A stretch of DNA of 64,000 bases from the NCBI GenBank assembly GCA_014218235.1, contig CM024757.1, positions 148,999,371 to 149,063,370 of the forward strand, written 5' to 3'. The number at the start of each line of letters is the position of its first letter. Positions within the stretch are counted from its first letter, which is position 1. Made by a program: the position numbers and the translations under genes. This DNA is from Colocasia esculenta (Eukaryota; Streptophyta; Magnoliopsida; Alismatales; Araceae). Positions 23,016 through 35,394 of the stretch are shown piece by piece. The notes under the pieces are model-generated. The model was not told the DNA's origin. It did not search any database and was given only the letters and a program-made list of their open reading frames with translations.

Positions 23016-25873
23016 TGTAGCAACCCGCAATTAATAAATAAATAGAAATATTAAAGAAATGTTATTTAATTAAAATCCAATAAGTAAAAATAAGTAATGG
23101 CTTTAATAAATGGTTTATATAAAAGTTATTGGGCCAAAATAGGAGTTTTAAAAGATAGAATAAAAAAAACTATAAAATTCATAACTCTTATTTTTAAAAA
23201 GGGTAAGTAAATCACTAATATGACTTATATATATTTAAAATAGACTCCTAACTCTACCCCAACATGCTAGCCACGAAATTGGAGTCTCACCCTAACCAAA
23301 TTAGGAGGATTAATGTTAGGAAGGCAAGATAAATATTAAAATTCAGAGTTAAAGGGAAGTTAGAGTTGTATTAGGAATTAACAATGCTTGATGAATAAAT
23401 AAACCCTTAAACCCTTCATGGCCGACCCTATTGCTCTGTTGGGACTTCTTGGACGAGGAGGAGAGGCCATAGGAGGAGGGAATCATTGGAAGAAGGCTGC
23501 TAGAAGATCTACAAGCCTGTTCTTCGTATTCTTAACCCTAGGAGTTACATCGTCCAAAGGTAGGCAATCTCATAAGTAAAAATTAAATTAAATTCATCTG
23601 TAGATTGTTCTTGATCTCATAAACAAAAGCCCTCTCTTTTCCCCAATTTCTATCGTCCCTATCATGTCAATTTCATTCTTGAAGTTCTGTTAAGAATATG
23701 TACCCAACCCATCATGTTCATCTTAAATCTTTGTCTATGCTTGATCTCGTGCCATGAAAGTTTTACTGTACATGTTACATGATGTCAATAAGCTATTGAC
23801 GTACGTTTCCCTAATTTCTATTAGGTACCCTTTTCGAATTAATTTCCTTTTCATCAATGTGTCATGTTTTGTGTTCGTTGTGAAATAACCTGATCATAAC
23901 ATGTTGATACTATGATAAGATTCAAATTACTCTTTACTGTTTATGCTCTTGCAAGTTTAGTTTCGTTTAAAACTAGTTTCATGATTTTTCATCAAGTATA
24001 AGTTGAGATTTCTATTTTTAATTACCCTTGTGTCAAACCCTTAGAGGATTGGATCGCAATCTAAGGAGTTCTAATTTCCCTCTCGGGCTCGGGCAAAATC
24101 CCTAAGAACGCGACGGCCCGATAGGTCACGTTCTCAACTGGGTCGTGACAAGTTATCACGTTACGTTCATAATGCTATGGGACCCTTCATCACTTTCTTT
24201 TTATCTGTCCCAGGGACCCTGTCGCGTTCCTTTAAAGCCCCTATCGCGACATGAACTGACCCCGTCACATTCCTTTAAAGGGTACGTCACGTTCATATTT
24301 TTTGCACTAAACCCTAGAATTTTCATGTTCTTGTCTTATTACAGTGTCTATACATACTATTAATATAGACAACGCAGTAAATAGTTCATGCAATTATGAT
24401 CATGTAATAATGCTATTAAAAGCCATACACTTGTTCTTCTTATATCTATGATTTCTCTAACACATGCGCACACTTGAAACCATCCAATAAGACTTGCCAT
24501 AGTATTAAGATACTCCATAATACATCTGGTAATTTACTTCAATAATTGCATATCATTACCCTATTTTACTAATGGACTTGTCTTTGTTTATCGCGTTGTT
24601 TTGGAACACCTTTAACGATGCGCCATTGTTCTAGAATTCCTTTAGAACGTCGAGTAACTTGTTTCTTTACACACTTCTCTCTTGACAAATTGGAACCTCT
24701 CTGTTGGACATTCCATTATGGTAGACTATGAACCTTTATGTTAAGGCCTCCGTAAGTCTCCGTACTTTGTAGATTCCTTCATGGTGACCGAGCTGGTTGT
24801 ACCATCAATACCTATAATACCCCTAGGGATCAGCATGGTCCAAATGGCCTTAGATTTCTAACTTATCTTGAGATCGCGTCGGACCTCTGGACGATGTTCG
24901 TAGCATGGCCAATGGGTGGTTAGTGAATTCTACCATACTGTCGGCACCAATCATGTGTGTTGTGCAACTGTTACTATCGCATGTTTAACGTTGTTTTACG
25001 TGCATTGACCTATAGTTATCATCTATACACTATCCGCTCATCTATTCATGTTCTCTCTATACTCTCGTCTATTCATCAATTACTCACATCTATTCTTGAT
25101 ACTCTCTATGGCCATTTGACTGATTGTATAAAAATAATAAACTTGATTAATGCTTGGCAATATAAAAGGGGCCCGGTCTGGTCCTGGGAGGTGCGCCCAA
25201 AAGTGCTATTTGCCCACTAGAGTTAATTGACCGGAGTGTTTGGCATTACACTCAAGTGCTATCTATCTTGACTATCTAATGACAATAAAGTGCTATACTA
25301 TACTCGACTCGTTGTGCTATGTGATATCATGAACTATATTGTGCTATTTGTGCTATGGTCATCCTACTCTCTGTGCTATACTTGACACTTGTGCTATTTG
25401 AATCATGCAATGGTACTATTATTTGCTCGACATTACTTGAATTTCACTCAATCATTAGTTACTCTACTCTTTAATACATTAATCATTTAAAACATGCATG
25501 ACCATGAGATTTAAGTCCTACTAGGCGTTATCACTCACCCTGTGTTATTTGACATGTGTTCTCAGGTGAGATCGAGGAAGATACCTACACTCATGAGGAT
25601 GGGGATGACCATGAGTGGATCAAGAGTGCCCTGGTGTACTAGCGTCATATTAGAGTATGAGCTTAGTCCTTTATTTCTATTCAATGTAATAATGTCATTT
25701 GGGCCCTAAGTATTGGTTATGAATTAGTGGTTGCAATAGACATTAGTGGAATTAACAATGAAATACCTTTGATTAGTATTATTCAATTGTTTAATGGATT
25801 GATGTCTATTATACACTATACTCGCTTAGTTGCAACTCCCTCACGTTCCGATATTCCACGCCGAGGCGTGACA
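23016..25873 (+). mobile_element. Tekay C 3' LTR
   Basis: 2858 bp, collinear with 15554-18431. The CG-rich block at about 24080-24300 has lost several CG dinucleotides relative to the 5' copy. Confidence 0.9.
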
Positions 25874-25878
25874 AGATG

Positions 25879-26868
25879 TCTATTAGACAAAAGGAGAAGA
25901 AGAACAGATGATGAAGAGTCTCAATGGATCCAAGAACTCCAACGGCTATACTTCAACGGATCTATCTTTCTGCTCCATAAAAGGATGAAGTAAGGCTGAA
26001 GAGCAAGGATGGAGCAAACCTGAAAATCATTAAAGGAGTGTGCATCCAATGAGAAGTTTCAACACCATACACACTCAAAGAAAGAGAGAAAGAACTCGAG
26101 CCCAAGAAGAAGTGTGCATGCAAGCAGCAATCTGAAGTCTTCTCATTCAAGCTTCTTTTCTCTCTTCACTCTCTCTATGCATCATTATAAATCTAGGGGA
26201 GAGTCTGTGAGCTGAGAGTTTGAGTTCCTTAGTGTTCATCTTATATAACTCTTAGTCTATTCTTTCTTTTCTAAGAAAGACTTGTGTCCAGTTGTAGGAC
26301 TGTATACAGTGTTCCTCTTCTTGTGTGAAGAGAAGGCCAACAAGGTGCTGGCGATTTCTGTCTGACTGTGGCACTGTGCATAGTGTTTTCCTTGGGTTAA
26401 GGGAAGAACCTAGCTGGGGTTGATGTCAGCAGAACCTAGCTAGAGGTTTAAGTCTAGCAGAACCAAGTTAGGGTTTGTAGCAACAGAACCGCACTGTGGT
26501 TTGTTCTAGGAGAGTGGCTTTTTGACTTGTAACAGAAGTGAGTTTCCTTCCTACTCAGAAAGGAAGATGACCAGCAGGGAGCTGGGGGTTTGTATATCCT
26601 TGGGGGGATTGTACCCTAATTAGTAAAATCCCAAGATTTGATTGGGGACTAGAAGTAGGTCTTTTATTTGGGAAGTACCGAATTAGGATAAAATTCCTTG
26701 TGTTCATGTGTGTGATTGTTTTTAATTGCTTCTGGATTTCTACTCTTTAGCACACATGTTTACTTTCACTAACCAAAATTTCAAGTGTTTGATTTTTAAT
26801 CTGTGTTTTTCAGATTTCCTATTCACCCCCCCTCTAGTTATTCTTGCTGCCAACCAAGTGGGCCAACA
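25879..26868 (+). mobile_element. Sire1 5' LTR, remainder
   Basis: It resumes after the Tekay C TSD and aligns with 30477-31172 and 32408-32693 of the 3' LTR. It holds a TATA box (ttataaat, 26185-26192) and the near-terminal Sirevirus motif attcaccccccctct (about 26821-26835). Confidence 0.85.
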
Positions 26869-26870
26869 AG

Positions 26871-26883
26871 TGGTATCAGAGCC
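26871..26883 (+). other. Primer-binding site of Sire1
   Basis: tggtatcagagcc lies two bases after the 5' LTR. It matches initiator tRNA-Met and is the usual Sirevirus primer site. Confidence 0.9.
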
Positions 26884-26974
26884 AAGCTCTATCATTCATC
26901 TAATACCAACAAGTGGTGTCAAAACCCTGGTCTCTGAACATCAAGAAGATCTAACGATCTTAGAGCAATGATCA

Positions 26975-28726
26975 ATGGCAGCTCAAGAATTTACTGAAGG
27001 GCAATCTGTCAACATAACACCCTTGTTTGATGGAGAAGATTACAACTATTGGAAGACAAGGATGGAGTTCATCCTCTAGGGTTATGACTATCACCTATGC
27101 ACTATCATTGAAGAAGGAGATCTGATAGTTCTCAACCCTAGAGAAGAGTGGACAGACAATGATAGAAATATGCTTTCTCAAAATAGCAAAGCCAAGAACC
27201 TCATATGTTGTGCCCTGACAAGGAGTGAATTCAACAGGATCTCAGCATGCAAATTTGCAAAAGAAATTTGGGACAAGTTGAAGCTCACATACGAGGGAAC
27301 CGAAAAAGTGAAGGAAACTAGGATTGACATCCTGGTCACTCAATGTGAGAAGTTCCAAATGATGACTGGTGAGACCATTACCCAAATGTATAGCAGATTT
27401 ACTGACATAACCAATGGTCTTGTAGGGCTTGGAAAGGTATACAACACTGGTGATATGGTAAGAAAAATTCTCAGATGTCTACCAAACCAGTGGACTCCAA
27501 AAGTTACAACCATAGAAAAAGCTAATGACCTTACAACTATGTCATTAGAAAAGCTTATCAGATCATTCATGGCACATGAAATCAATATGGAGTGACTATC
27601 TGAAAGCTCATCCAAGAAGAAATTTACTAATGCTTTCAAAGTTATAACTGCTCTTTCCACCTCTTCTTCTTCTAGTTCAGAAAATGCAGGTTCGGAAGAT
27701 AGTGATGTTGATGATGTCTTATCAAAACTTCAGAAGATCCTTAAGAAGAAGAAGAATGGGTCAAAAAGGATCCAAAAGAAAGATAAAAAGGAGAAAGAAC
27801 CAGTCTACTATGAATGTAGAAAGCCTAGACATCTGAGACCAGATTGTCCAAGACTCAAGAAGACTGGTCAGCTAGAAAAATCTAAGAAGAAGCACAAGAA
27901 ATATAACAAGAAAGTCATGGTGGCTGCATGGGATAATGAAGAAGTCTCCTCTTCAGATTCATCAAGCTCAGATTCAGAAAAAGAGCAGGTAAGTCTTGCC
28001 CTCATGGCAAGACTAGATGAGGTACAATCTGACACATCTTTTAAATCTTGCACTAAATCAGATTCTGAATTAGAAGATTTAGAAGAAGTTTTTAATGAAT
28101 TTTATGAAAAACATAAAAGTGTTGTAAAATTATGAAAGAATCTAAAAAATAACCTTGCTTGCTTGGAAAACACTAATTCTGATATTAAATTCAAAATGGA
28201 ACAATTGGAAACACAGTTAAAAGAAAGTAAAAGTAATAATTATCTTTTATGTGAAGATTTAAAGAGCAACAATAATGAAAAATTAGAGTTAGAAGAAAAA
28301 TTGAAAATTCTAATTAAAGAAAATCTTTATTTAAAAGGATCAGTTAGAAAATTAACAAAAGGTAAAACATCTCTAACTCTATGCCTAAAAGGCTCAATAT
28401 ATAGCAATAATAACAAGCAAGGACTTGGATACAAACCTCCTGAAAAAACAAACTAAGTATCCAGAAAAATATCTATTGCCAAAATTTGGAAAAGAAACTA
28501 TGATGACTCAGAAAAAGGCTCCAGTAGTTACAAATGCTCTCAAAAGAAAATTAAGAGCATGAAGGGCAATAAAACAAATTATATTCATTGTTGTTCACAT
28601 TGCAATAAATTAGGCTACACAATAAATTCCTACAATACTCGGCACCTAATGTGGATTCCGAAAGGATATTTTTATACATCTAACCATCAAGGACCCAAAA
28701 AGATTTGGGTACCTACTTTTGAATAA
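26975..28726 (+). pseudogene. Sire1 gag with zinc knuckle remnants
   Basis: A single frame of 584 codons from ATG 26975 is broken only by stops: TAG 27077-27079, TGA 27593-27595, TGA 28133-28135 and TAA 28454-28456. The N-terminal half is the copia gag/UBN2-type domain (MAAQEFTEG..., ...NQWTPKVTTIEKANDLTTM). Then come Ser/Asp/Glu-rich segments, a first zinc knuckle whose first Cys is Tyr (YYECRKPRHLRPDC), a long charged coiled-coil-like stretch (about 28140-28370), and a second degenerate knuckle (CSHCNKLGYTINSY). The terminal motif GPKKIWVP is shared with the other Sirevirus gags here. There is no frameshift, so decay has been by substitution. Confidence 0.88.
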
Positions 28727-29387
28727 ATTGTTTACAAGATAGCCTGGAGCATCAAGAACAAAGGATGCTCAAGGCATTGGTGATTGCCAACTCTTCATCC
28801 AACTTATATAGGAAGGGGGAGTAGTCACAGATTTATTTTGTTCTTAATTTCTCTTCAAATGCTACTAATAAATTTCTTGCAAGAATTTGTGATCAATGCA
28901 GAAAAATTTCTTGAAGACCTCCCAACACAAATAGCAAGTGTAAATGCAATAGGAGATGTCGACATACAGGGAATAGTTGTCGACAGACGAAGGATGTGTT
29001 GACACACAAATAAAGAACATGTCGACACACATGGAACAACTGTCGCCAAATAACATAAAATTGGTCAACAAATCATAAGAATATTGAAAAATCATTGAGC
29101 CTCACACTAAGGGGGAGCCATAAACTGGGGGGGGGGGCCTCACATCAAGGGGGAGCAAGTAAAAGAGGGAGAAGAAATTTCATTCAAGTATTGTTGCACC
29201 CCTCTTCTTCAAAATGGTAAGAGTATTCCTTAAGGGAAGAATGCAAATGGTAAGGTTCTTCCTTTTGGTTATTAACAAAAAGGGGGAGAGTATTCTTAAA
29301 CTATGAATTTTCTATTTATTTCATATTTTAAAGATCTAACTTTCAAAAAATTCACATGAGTTTTGTCGTCACCAAAAACGAGGAGAT
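28727..29387 (+). other. Sire1 post-gag region with protease vestige and multiple polypurine tracts
   Basis: A few residues resembling the protease start (GCSRH, about 28766) remain, and the rest of pol is absent. There are polypurine tracts at about 28813, 29109, 29147 and 29276 (aagggggag), plus the terminal aacgaggaga just before the 3' LTR. Multiple tracts before the 3' LTR are a known Sirevirus feature. A run of G occurs at about 29127-29137. Confidence 0.75.
28955..29045. repeat. TGTCGACA cluster in Sire1 internal region
   Basis: Five sites lie within 90 bp (gatgtcgacata, ttgtcgacagac, gtgttgacacac, catgtcgacacac, ctgtcgcc). This is the core word of the Sire2 LTR array, not of the Sire1 LTR array. 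Confidence 0.85.
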
Positions 29388-31172
29388 TGTTGAACCACTC
29401 CTATATTTTATCCTTTTATTTTGGTGATAACAAAATCTCATGATTATCATAAATAATATGAATATATTTATTACCATTTTTCAAGATTATTTATGCATAA
29501 GAAATAACATGTTTTATTCGAAGCTTCAAGTTCGTTATGCATGTTTTTATCATGATTAGTCGAAGCTTACTTTGTCATATACGAAGCTAACTTCATCATA
29601 TCCGAAGTCCACTTCGTCATATCCGAAGCTGGAATTTGTTTTTGTCTTGATTAGTCGAAGTTACACTTCGTCATATCCGAAGCTTCACTTTGACTGACTG
29701 TATTATTTCTTCCTCAGTCGAAGTTTCTTCATGAGTCGATGTTGGCAGTCGAAGTGAGACATCGATTACTTACCATTTCCTCATCAGTCGAAGTCGCCAG
29801 TCGAAGTTTCTTCATGAGTCAATGTTGGCAGTTGAAGTAAGATACCGATTGCTGACCATTTTCTCATCAGCCGAAGTCACCAGTCGATATTCACATTGAT
29901 TGTTATTATGTTTAAACATCAATTGCCTTTGAACCTATCGATTGCTGACGATTTTCATCACTAGTCAAAGTGTATATCGATTGTTGACTATTTGTACATC
30001 GATTGTTGTTTAACATAAACATCGTTTGTCTTTTAAACATTGATTGTCTTTAAACATCGATTGCCTTCATAAACATCAATGGTCTTTATAAAACATCAAT
30101 TGCTTCATAAAATGTTGATTGGTTCTGAAATATCTATTGCCCTTGTGAAATATCGATTGCCTTTAAATAAACATCGATTGCCTCTACATTTTAAATGTTT
30201 CAAAATGACTATGGCGCCAAATGAAAGTTCAAATGTGCTTCATATGTTTAACTTATTATTTCTCTATCTAACTAAAGATCTTTCTATTGTCTATCCTTCA
30301 GGGTAGGTGAGATGTTGTCAGTAGGAAACATAGAAGCAAGGCAAGGTATGGGCTATCACTCAGAAGACTTTTCTAGTCTAACATGTTCCCTATTTGCATT
30401 AAATGTCTGCAGGGCTATTCTACACCTAGTCAAAACATCTTGGACCTGCTGTTAGCATCTATTAGACACATGAAGATGTCTGTTAGATAGAAGGAGAAGA
30501 AGAGGAGGCGATGAAAAGTCTCAATGGCTCAAAGAACTCCAACGGCCATACCTCAACGGATCTATCTTTCTGCTCCAAAAAGGATAAAGCAAGGCTGAAG
30601 AACAAGGATGGAGCAAACCTAAAAATCATTCAAGGAGTGTACATCCAGTGAAAAGTCTCAACACTAAACACACTCAAAGCAAGAGAGAAAGAGCTCGAGC
30701 CCAAGAAGAAGTGTGCGCGCAAGGAGCAATTTTTAGTCTTTGCATTGAAGCTTCTTTTCTCTCTTCACTCTCTCTATGCATCATTGTAAATCTGGGGGAG
30801 AGTCTGTGAGTTGAGAGTTTGAGTTCCTTACTGTTCATTTTTATAGCTCTCAGTCTATTCTTTCTTTTCTAAGAAAGACTTATGTCCATCTGTAAGAATA
30901 TAGTGCTCCTCTTTCTGTATAAAGAGAAGGCCAACGGGGTTCTGATCATTTCTGTCTGGTTGTGGGACTATACACAGTGTTCCTCTTGGGTTAAGGGAAG
31001 AACCTAGCTAGGGTTGGTCTCAGCAGAACCTAGCTGGGGGTTTAAGTCTAGCAGAACCAAGTTGGGGTTTATACCAATAGAATCGCACTGGGTTTGTTCC
31101 AGGAGGGTGCTTCTTGACTTGTAACAGAAGTGAGTTTCCTTCCTACTCGAAAGGTAGAGGACCCATGGGGAG

Positions 31173-32399
31173 TAAGGCTGTAAATGGATCCGGATAATAT
31201 CCGGATCTGATCCGAATCCGTATCCGGTTAAGCATATCCGTATTCGTTTAACAGATATCTGACGGAGCGGATTCGGATACGAATATTATCCGAATATTAA
31301 TAGAGCGGTGCGGAAATAGGAGATCCGCTTCGTTAAGATCTGATCCGAAAACTAAATTAATTCTGACCATTAGATTCCATCTAAATTATCTAATGGTCCA
31401 TATCTAACAATAACATATAAAAAAATATCCTAAAAATAAAAACCCCTACCCGACCCGCCGAGGCGCCGACTCCCCCTCTCCCCCCCCCCCGTTCCCCCAA
31501 ACAAAATCGAAAACCCCAAATTGCGGCGCGACCTTGCTTCCTTCCTGGCCTTCCTCGTTCCTCCCTCCGTCGGCCGGCCAACAGCGCGGCCAGCAAGGAG
31601 CGACCTCCGGCGTCAGCGAGGTGACCTGCTGCGGCGGCGGATCTTTGCAGACGCGGCGGCGACGGCTGCTCTTCTGCGCGGCGGTGGCGGTAACGGAGCA
31701 GAAGAGCAGCCGCGTCTGCAAAGACCCATCCCCCCCCCGCTCCGCTCCAGCCTCCTCCCCTCCTCCCCTCCCCCCTCTGACCTCCAGCCTCCTCCCCTCC
31801 GGGCCTCTGGCACTCCCCCCTCCGCTCCCCCCTCCGGCTCCCCCTCCCCTCCGACCCTCCCCCTCTGACCTCCAGCATGATGGCCTCCGGCTCCAGCGCT
31901 CCCCCCCTCCGACCCCCCTCCCCCTTTCATCTCTTCTCTGTCATGATAGCCTCCTCCCCTCTGGGTCTCCGGGCCTCCCCCCTCCGGCTCCACCCTCCCC
32001 CCCTCCGACCCTCCCTCCTCTGACCTCCAGCCTCCTCCCCTTCGGGCCTCTGGCCCTCCCCCCTCCGGCTCCCCCCTCCCCCCCCTCCGGCTCCCCCTCC
32101 CCTCCGACCCTCCCTCCTCTGACCTCCAGCATGATGGCCTCCGGCTCCAGCGCTCCGAATTTTACAGATTTTTTTTAATTTTTTTTTTCTGATTTTTAGG
32201 TCATTTTATACCTCTTATAAGGTCTCATGTTTTCGAACCGGATAATATCTATATCCGCTCCGAATCTGAATATTATCCGACTAAAATATCCGCTCCGTAT
32301 CTGAATTTTATTCGGAGCAGATATGTATTATCCGATTACGTATTCGGAGCGGACGCGGAAAACGCATATCCGCTCCATATCCTCTCCTTTACAGCCCTA
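31173..32399. mobile_element. hAT-like non-autonomous element, 1.2 kb
   Basis: Terminal inverted repeats TAAGGCTGTAAA and TTTACAGCCCTA are flanked by atggggag and gtggggag (7 of 8 matching, the hAT TSD length). Comparison with the uninterrupted 5' LTR (26571 onward) confirms the insertion point. Both subterminal regions (about 31185-31330 and 32230-32390) are packed with TATCCG/CGGATA words in both orientations, typical of transposase-binding arrays. The middle is a GC-rich, C-rich minisatellite with a strong hairpin. No transposase is present. Confidence 0.75.
31643..31723. repeat. Hairpin in the centre of the hAT-like element
   Basis: Arm 31643-31677 pairs with arm 31698-31723. The 26-base right arm (gcagaagagcagccgcgtct and on) is fully complementary to the left arm except for a nine-base bulge in the left arm. 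The loop is 20 bases. Confidence 0.9.
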
Positions 32400-32693
32400 G
32401 TGGGGAGCTAGGGGTTTGTATATCCTTGGGGGTATTTTGGTTAGTGAAATCCTAAGATTTACTTAGGGACTAGACGTAGGTCTTCCATTTGGGATGTACC
32501 GAACCAGGATAAAATTCCTTATATTCATGTGTGTGATTGTTTTTAATTACTTCCGCATTGCTACTCTTTAGCACACACGCTTACTTTCACTAACCAAAGT
32601 TTCAAGTGTTTGATTTTTAATCTATGTTTTCAGATTTCCTATTCACCCCCCCCCCCCCCCCCTTTATCCTTACTGCCAACCAAGTGGGCCACA

Positions 32694-32746
32694 AGGTCCA
32701 ATAGATTTGTTCACTCATACCGTATGGGATTATGGCATAGTAGCTT
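32694..32746 (+). mobile_element. Copia A 3' LTR, continuation
   Basis: A short stretch between the end of Sire1 and the start of gypsy B. By position it continues the copia A LTR from 14445. The remainder would lie beyond the right end of gypsy B. Confidence 0.45.
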
Positions 32747-34636
32747 TGTAACGACCTCCTTTATACCGGTACGATTATACAAATCCACGTCAATATAAAG
32801 TGTGTCGTCATAGTGGGACTTGTACCCAACACAACACAGTAGGTAGAGATATACACAAATAACAAATGAAAGTACAATGGAAAAATAAGTAACTCTTATT
32901 CCATCATCACCACACACATCCCATAGTCTATATAGTAGCAAAATAAATATGCTAGGTCTACAATAATCAAGTCCATATATAAGTCCATATCACAATAACA
33001 TCGTCTCACATACTAAGTAAAAGAAAAGTACAAGCTATATAAATAGCTCTCTAGTCTCTGCTACTCCTCTCGCTCGGAGTCGCTTCTCGCTATCTCCTAC
33101 TCTATCTCCGGAATACCTGTGTCACTTGTGTAGTTAAGCAAGGATGAGTCTTCATAAAAGACTAAGCAAGCAACCTATTGGTCGTATCCAAATACTTACC
33201 ACATACATTCTACACAAGTATAATTCATTAAGCAAATTATCACATGATTCATGTAACTATCATCAAGTATTAAATGAACAAGTTTAATATGCTAACTACA
33301 CATAGATTTTATATAGCACATGGTATCTAACATATCTCATAATATATCACATTTCTAAATATTCTAATCATGAAACCTAGCACATCACTACTAGAGATAT
33401 TAGCATGATACCTATCACATTCAGTATACTCATATGTCACAAATTCTCACATTTCGCTTGTTGTTTTAACATAAACATAACATATTCGCATGGTTTCAAA
33501 GTTTTACACATTGGAGCACTTTAGCACATCACTTTCACATGATCACATTGCGCACTCACACTTAGTTCCACAACTTTACACATCTTTTTGTCGCGACACA
33601 GTCCAAACCCCCATAAATAGTGAAACTATCACACACACATCACATATCCATCACCTAGGCAATATAGTGACAAATCTTGGTAACTACGCAGAACTGGGAG
33701 AAGCACTCTCCACCCTAACCAGTGGTACTTGTCCACCTTCAGGATTTCATCCTGATGCCCACAGGATATCACATACACATTGAGCCTTCCCATAGGGACT
33801 TTTCTACAGTACGGCTCCATAGCTTTCTATGGTAGCAGTGCCAATTTTGGCACATTAATCACTTAATCACATTAATCACTTATTGATCACATGTTTAACA
33901 CAATTCTCATGTATTTAATGGTCCATTCACATGCTTATGATTCAACACATGTTTCAGGTTACAGAAGTAATCAATACTATCCAACAGTGTTAATACATGC
34001 TTAATAGAGCCTAACCATGGTGCTAATCATTAGAAAACATTTCTTTTAACTAATCATGCTTAACATGGTCATTAAAGACTTATAACTGGAAACAATCATT
34101 GCAGATATTAGAACATGCTCAAATTTTAACCATAGATCATATACAAGGAGCATATCAGATGTCTAATTTTCAGAATTTTAGCGACAACATATCTATTTTT
34201 TAACATTTAAATAGATTTCAGGCAATTAACAAGATGATTTTACTAAAACATGTATAACATGGAACTAGCGATTCTTTCTGTCTAAACACATGTTCACATG
34301 AACCCTAAGTCCAAGGAAAAATACTAAGACAATGATACATGACATACTTTATTTTTCTTCGATTAACCCAATATGGCATGCTCATTTACTCATGATAGAA
34401 ATTCCTTAAAATTACAAATATGATTAGAAAAATATCAAAAATTCATGATTCAATCTACCATACGTACAAGACAAGGCACATATTCTAGAACCCATCTGTA
34501 CATTCAAACCCCGAGTAGTCACAACACATACGCTAAAACACAATTCAGAAAAAAAAAACTGAAGAACTTAACGACAAGGTCATTGCCGTCAAGAGTGGTT
34601 AACGACACAATTGATTGTCATTAACTCAGGAACTTG
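32747..34636 (-). mobile_element. Gypsy B 3' LTR, distal part
   Basis: On the minus strand this is the end of an LTR whose start is at 45930. It ends ...GGTCGTTACA at 32747. It is non-coding AT-rich sequence with 'ttaacgacaa' words near its Sire2 junction. The left flank is agctt. The matching right flank is not in the window because the element is interrupted. Confidence 0.7.
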
Positions 34637-34859
34637 TGTTGGGTTGAGTGTGAATACAATTCATTTCTCCTCACATTTTGATGATGATAAGCTGTGATTT
34701 TAATGCATAACAATTGGAATATGTGAAATATATCACACCTGAAATAACAATATTCAAAAAGCATGTTTCCAAGCACATTTATCATTGATATTCATGATAA
34801 TATATTTAACTAATGATTTATGTGTTTATTTCTCAGGGACAAACATTTATTGCAAGGAT

Positions 34860-35270
34860 GGTGTCGACACACCAGTGTGAGGTGTGTCGGCACAATGTTC
34901 CAAGATCTAAGGCAAAAGGTGAAGAAATGATCAACTAGTGTCGACACTAGTCCAGGGTAGGTCGACACTAGAGACAGATCCCAGAGAAATATGTTAACAA
35001 GCTTCTATCTCAGGTCGACACTAAATCAGATAGTGTCGACACTAGAGAGCCTTCCTAGAAGGCCTATTTTTTAGATGGCTAAAGCAGGTCGACACCAAAT
35101 GCAGGCAGGTCGACACTAGATGGCTCTCCCAGAAGGCCTGTTTTGCTGTCTGGGACATGGTGTCAACACTGAATCATCTCAGGTCGACACTAGAGACCTC
35201 TCCCAGGGAATTGATTTGCCAATCTGGGACAGTGTGTCGACACACCTCATGGGCAGGTCGACACACTCCG
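34860..35270. repeat. GTCGACAC palindrome array in Sire2 5' LTR
   Basis: About twelve sites in 410 bp, several of them 12-bp perfect palindromes (agtgtcgacact, tgtgtcgacaca), often preceded by 'cagg' or 'ctag'. The array is repeated in the 3' LTR at 43625-44035. Confidence 0.92.
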
Positions 35271-35380
35271 GAATCTCTGTGACTTAAATTTTGTCCTGGA
35301 CACGTGGCACCCTGGGGAACTGTTGGATTGGCCTTGGATCGTGTGCCCACGACCCCCAAGGGTACATTTGGACTATTAGG

Positions 35381-35394
35381 GGTATAAATACCCT
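35381..35394 (+). promoter_or_regulatory. LTR TATA box of Sire2
   Basis: gggtataaataccc is itself an inverted repeat. It lies about 110 bp downstream of the palindrome array, consistent with U3 promoter placement. The 3' copy is at about 44145-44156, where the right half is changed to atatcc. Confidence 0.7.

Larger units (their letters stand above)
15554..25873 (+). mobile_element. Complete Tekay-like Ty3/gypsy element (Tekay C) with TSD agatg
   Basis: A 10.3-kb element with LTRs 15554-18431 and 23016-25873 (TGTAGCAACCC...GCGTGACA), PBS, gag, protease, RT, RNase H, integrase, a chromodomain-like tail and a polypurine tract, flanked by agatg at 15549-15553 and 25874-25878. It is inserted in the 5' LTR of Sire1. 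The coding region is broken by many stops and several frameshifts, so it is complete in structure but not active. The LTRs differ at about 8-10% by eye in sampled stretches. Confidence 0.92.
14446..32693 (+). mobile_element. Sire1: gag-only Sirevirus, nested host of two other elements
   Basis: The element has two LTRs beginning TGTTGAACCACTC (14446 and 29388) and ending GGGCCA(A)CA (26868 and 32693), a PBS for initiator tRNA-Met, a gag pseudogene and a polypurine-rich 3' region. Pol is lost beyond a vestige of the protease. Without insertions the LTRs are about 2.1 kb each. The flanks aggat (14441-14445) and aggtc (32694-32698) agree at only 3 of 5 bases, so the TSD is degraded or uncertain. 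The LTRs differ at roughly 8% of positions in the first 150 bp by eye, so the element is fairly old. Confidence 0.85.
29388..32693 (+). mobile_element. Sire1 3' LTR (contains hAT-like insertion)
   Basis: It starts TGTTGAACC and ends GGGCCACA, about 2.07 kb without the insertion at 31173-32399. The TATA box of the 5' copy is changed here (tgtaaat near 30785), and the C run near the end has expanded to 16-17 C (about 32646-32662). Confidence 0.85.

Noticed and set aside
31390..32178. Overlapping 90-214 codon frames on both strands
   Set aside because: Low-complexity GC-rich core of the hAT-like element. There are no domains and the frames mirror each other across strands.
34860..35270. CRISPR-like regular repeats
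   Set aside because: Repeat units are 8-12 bp palindromes at irregular spacing inside an LTR of a plant element. There are no conserved direct repeats with unique spacers.
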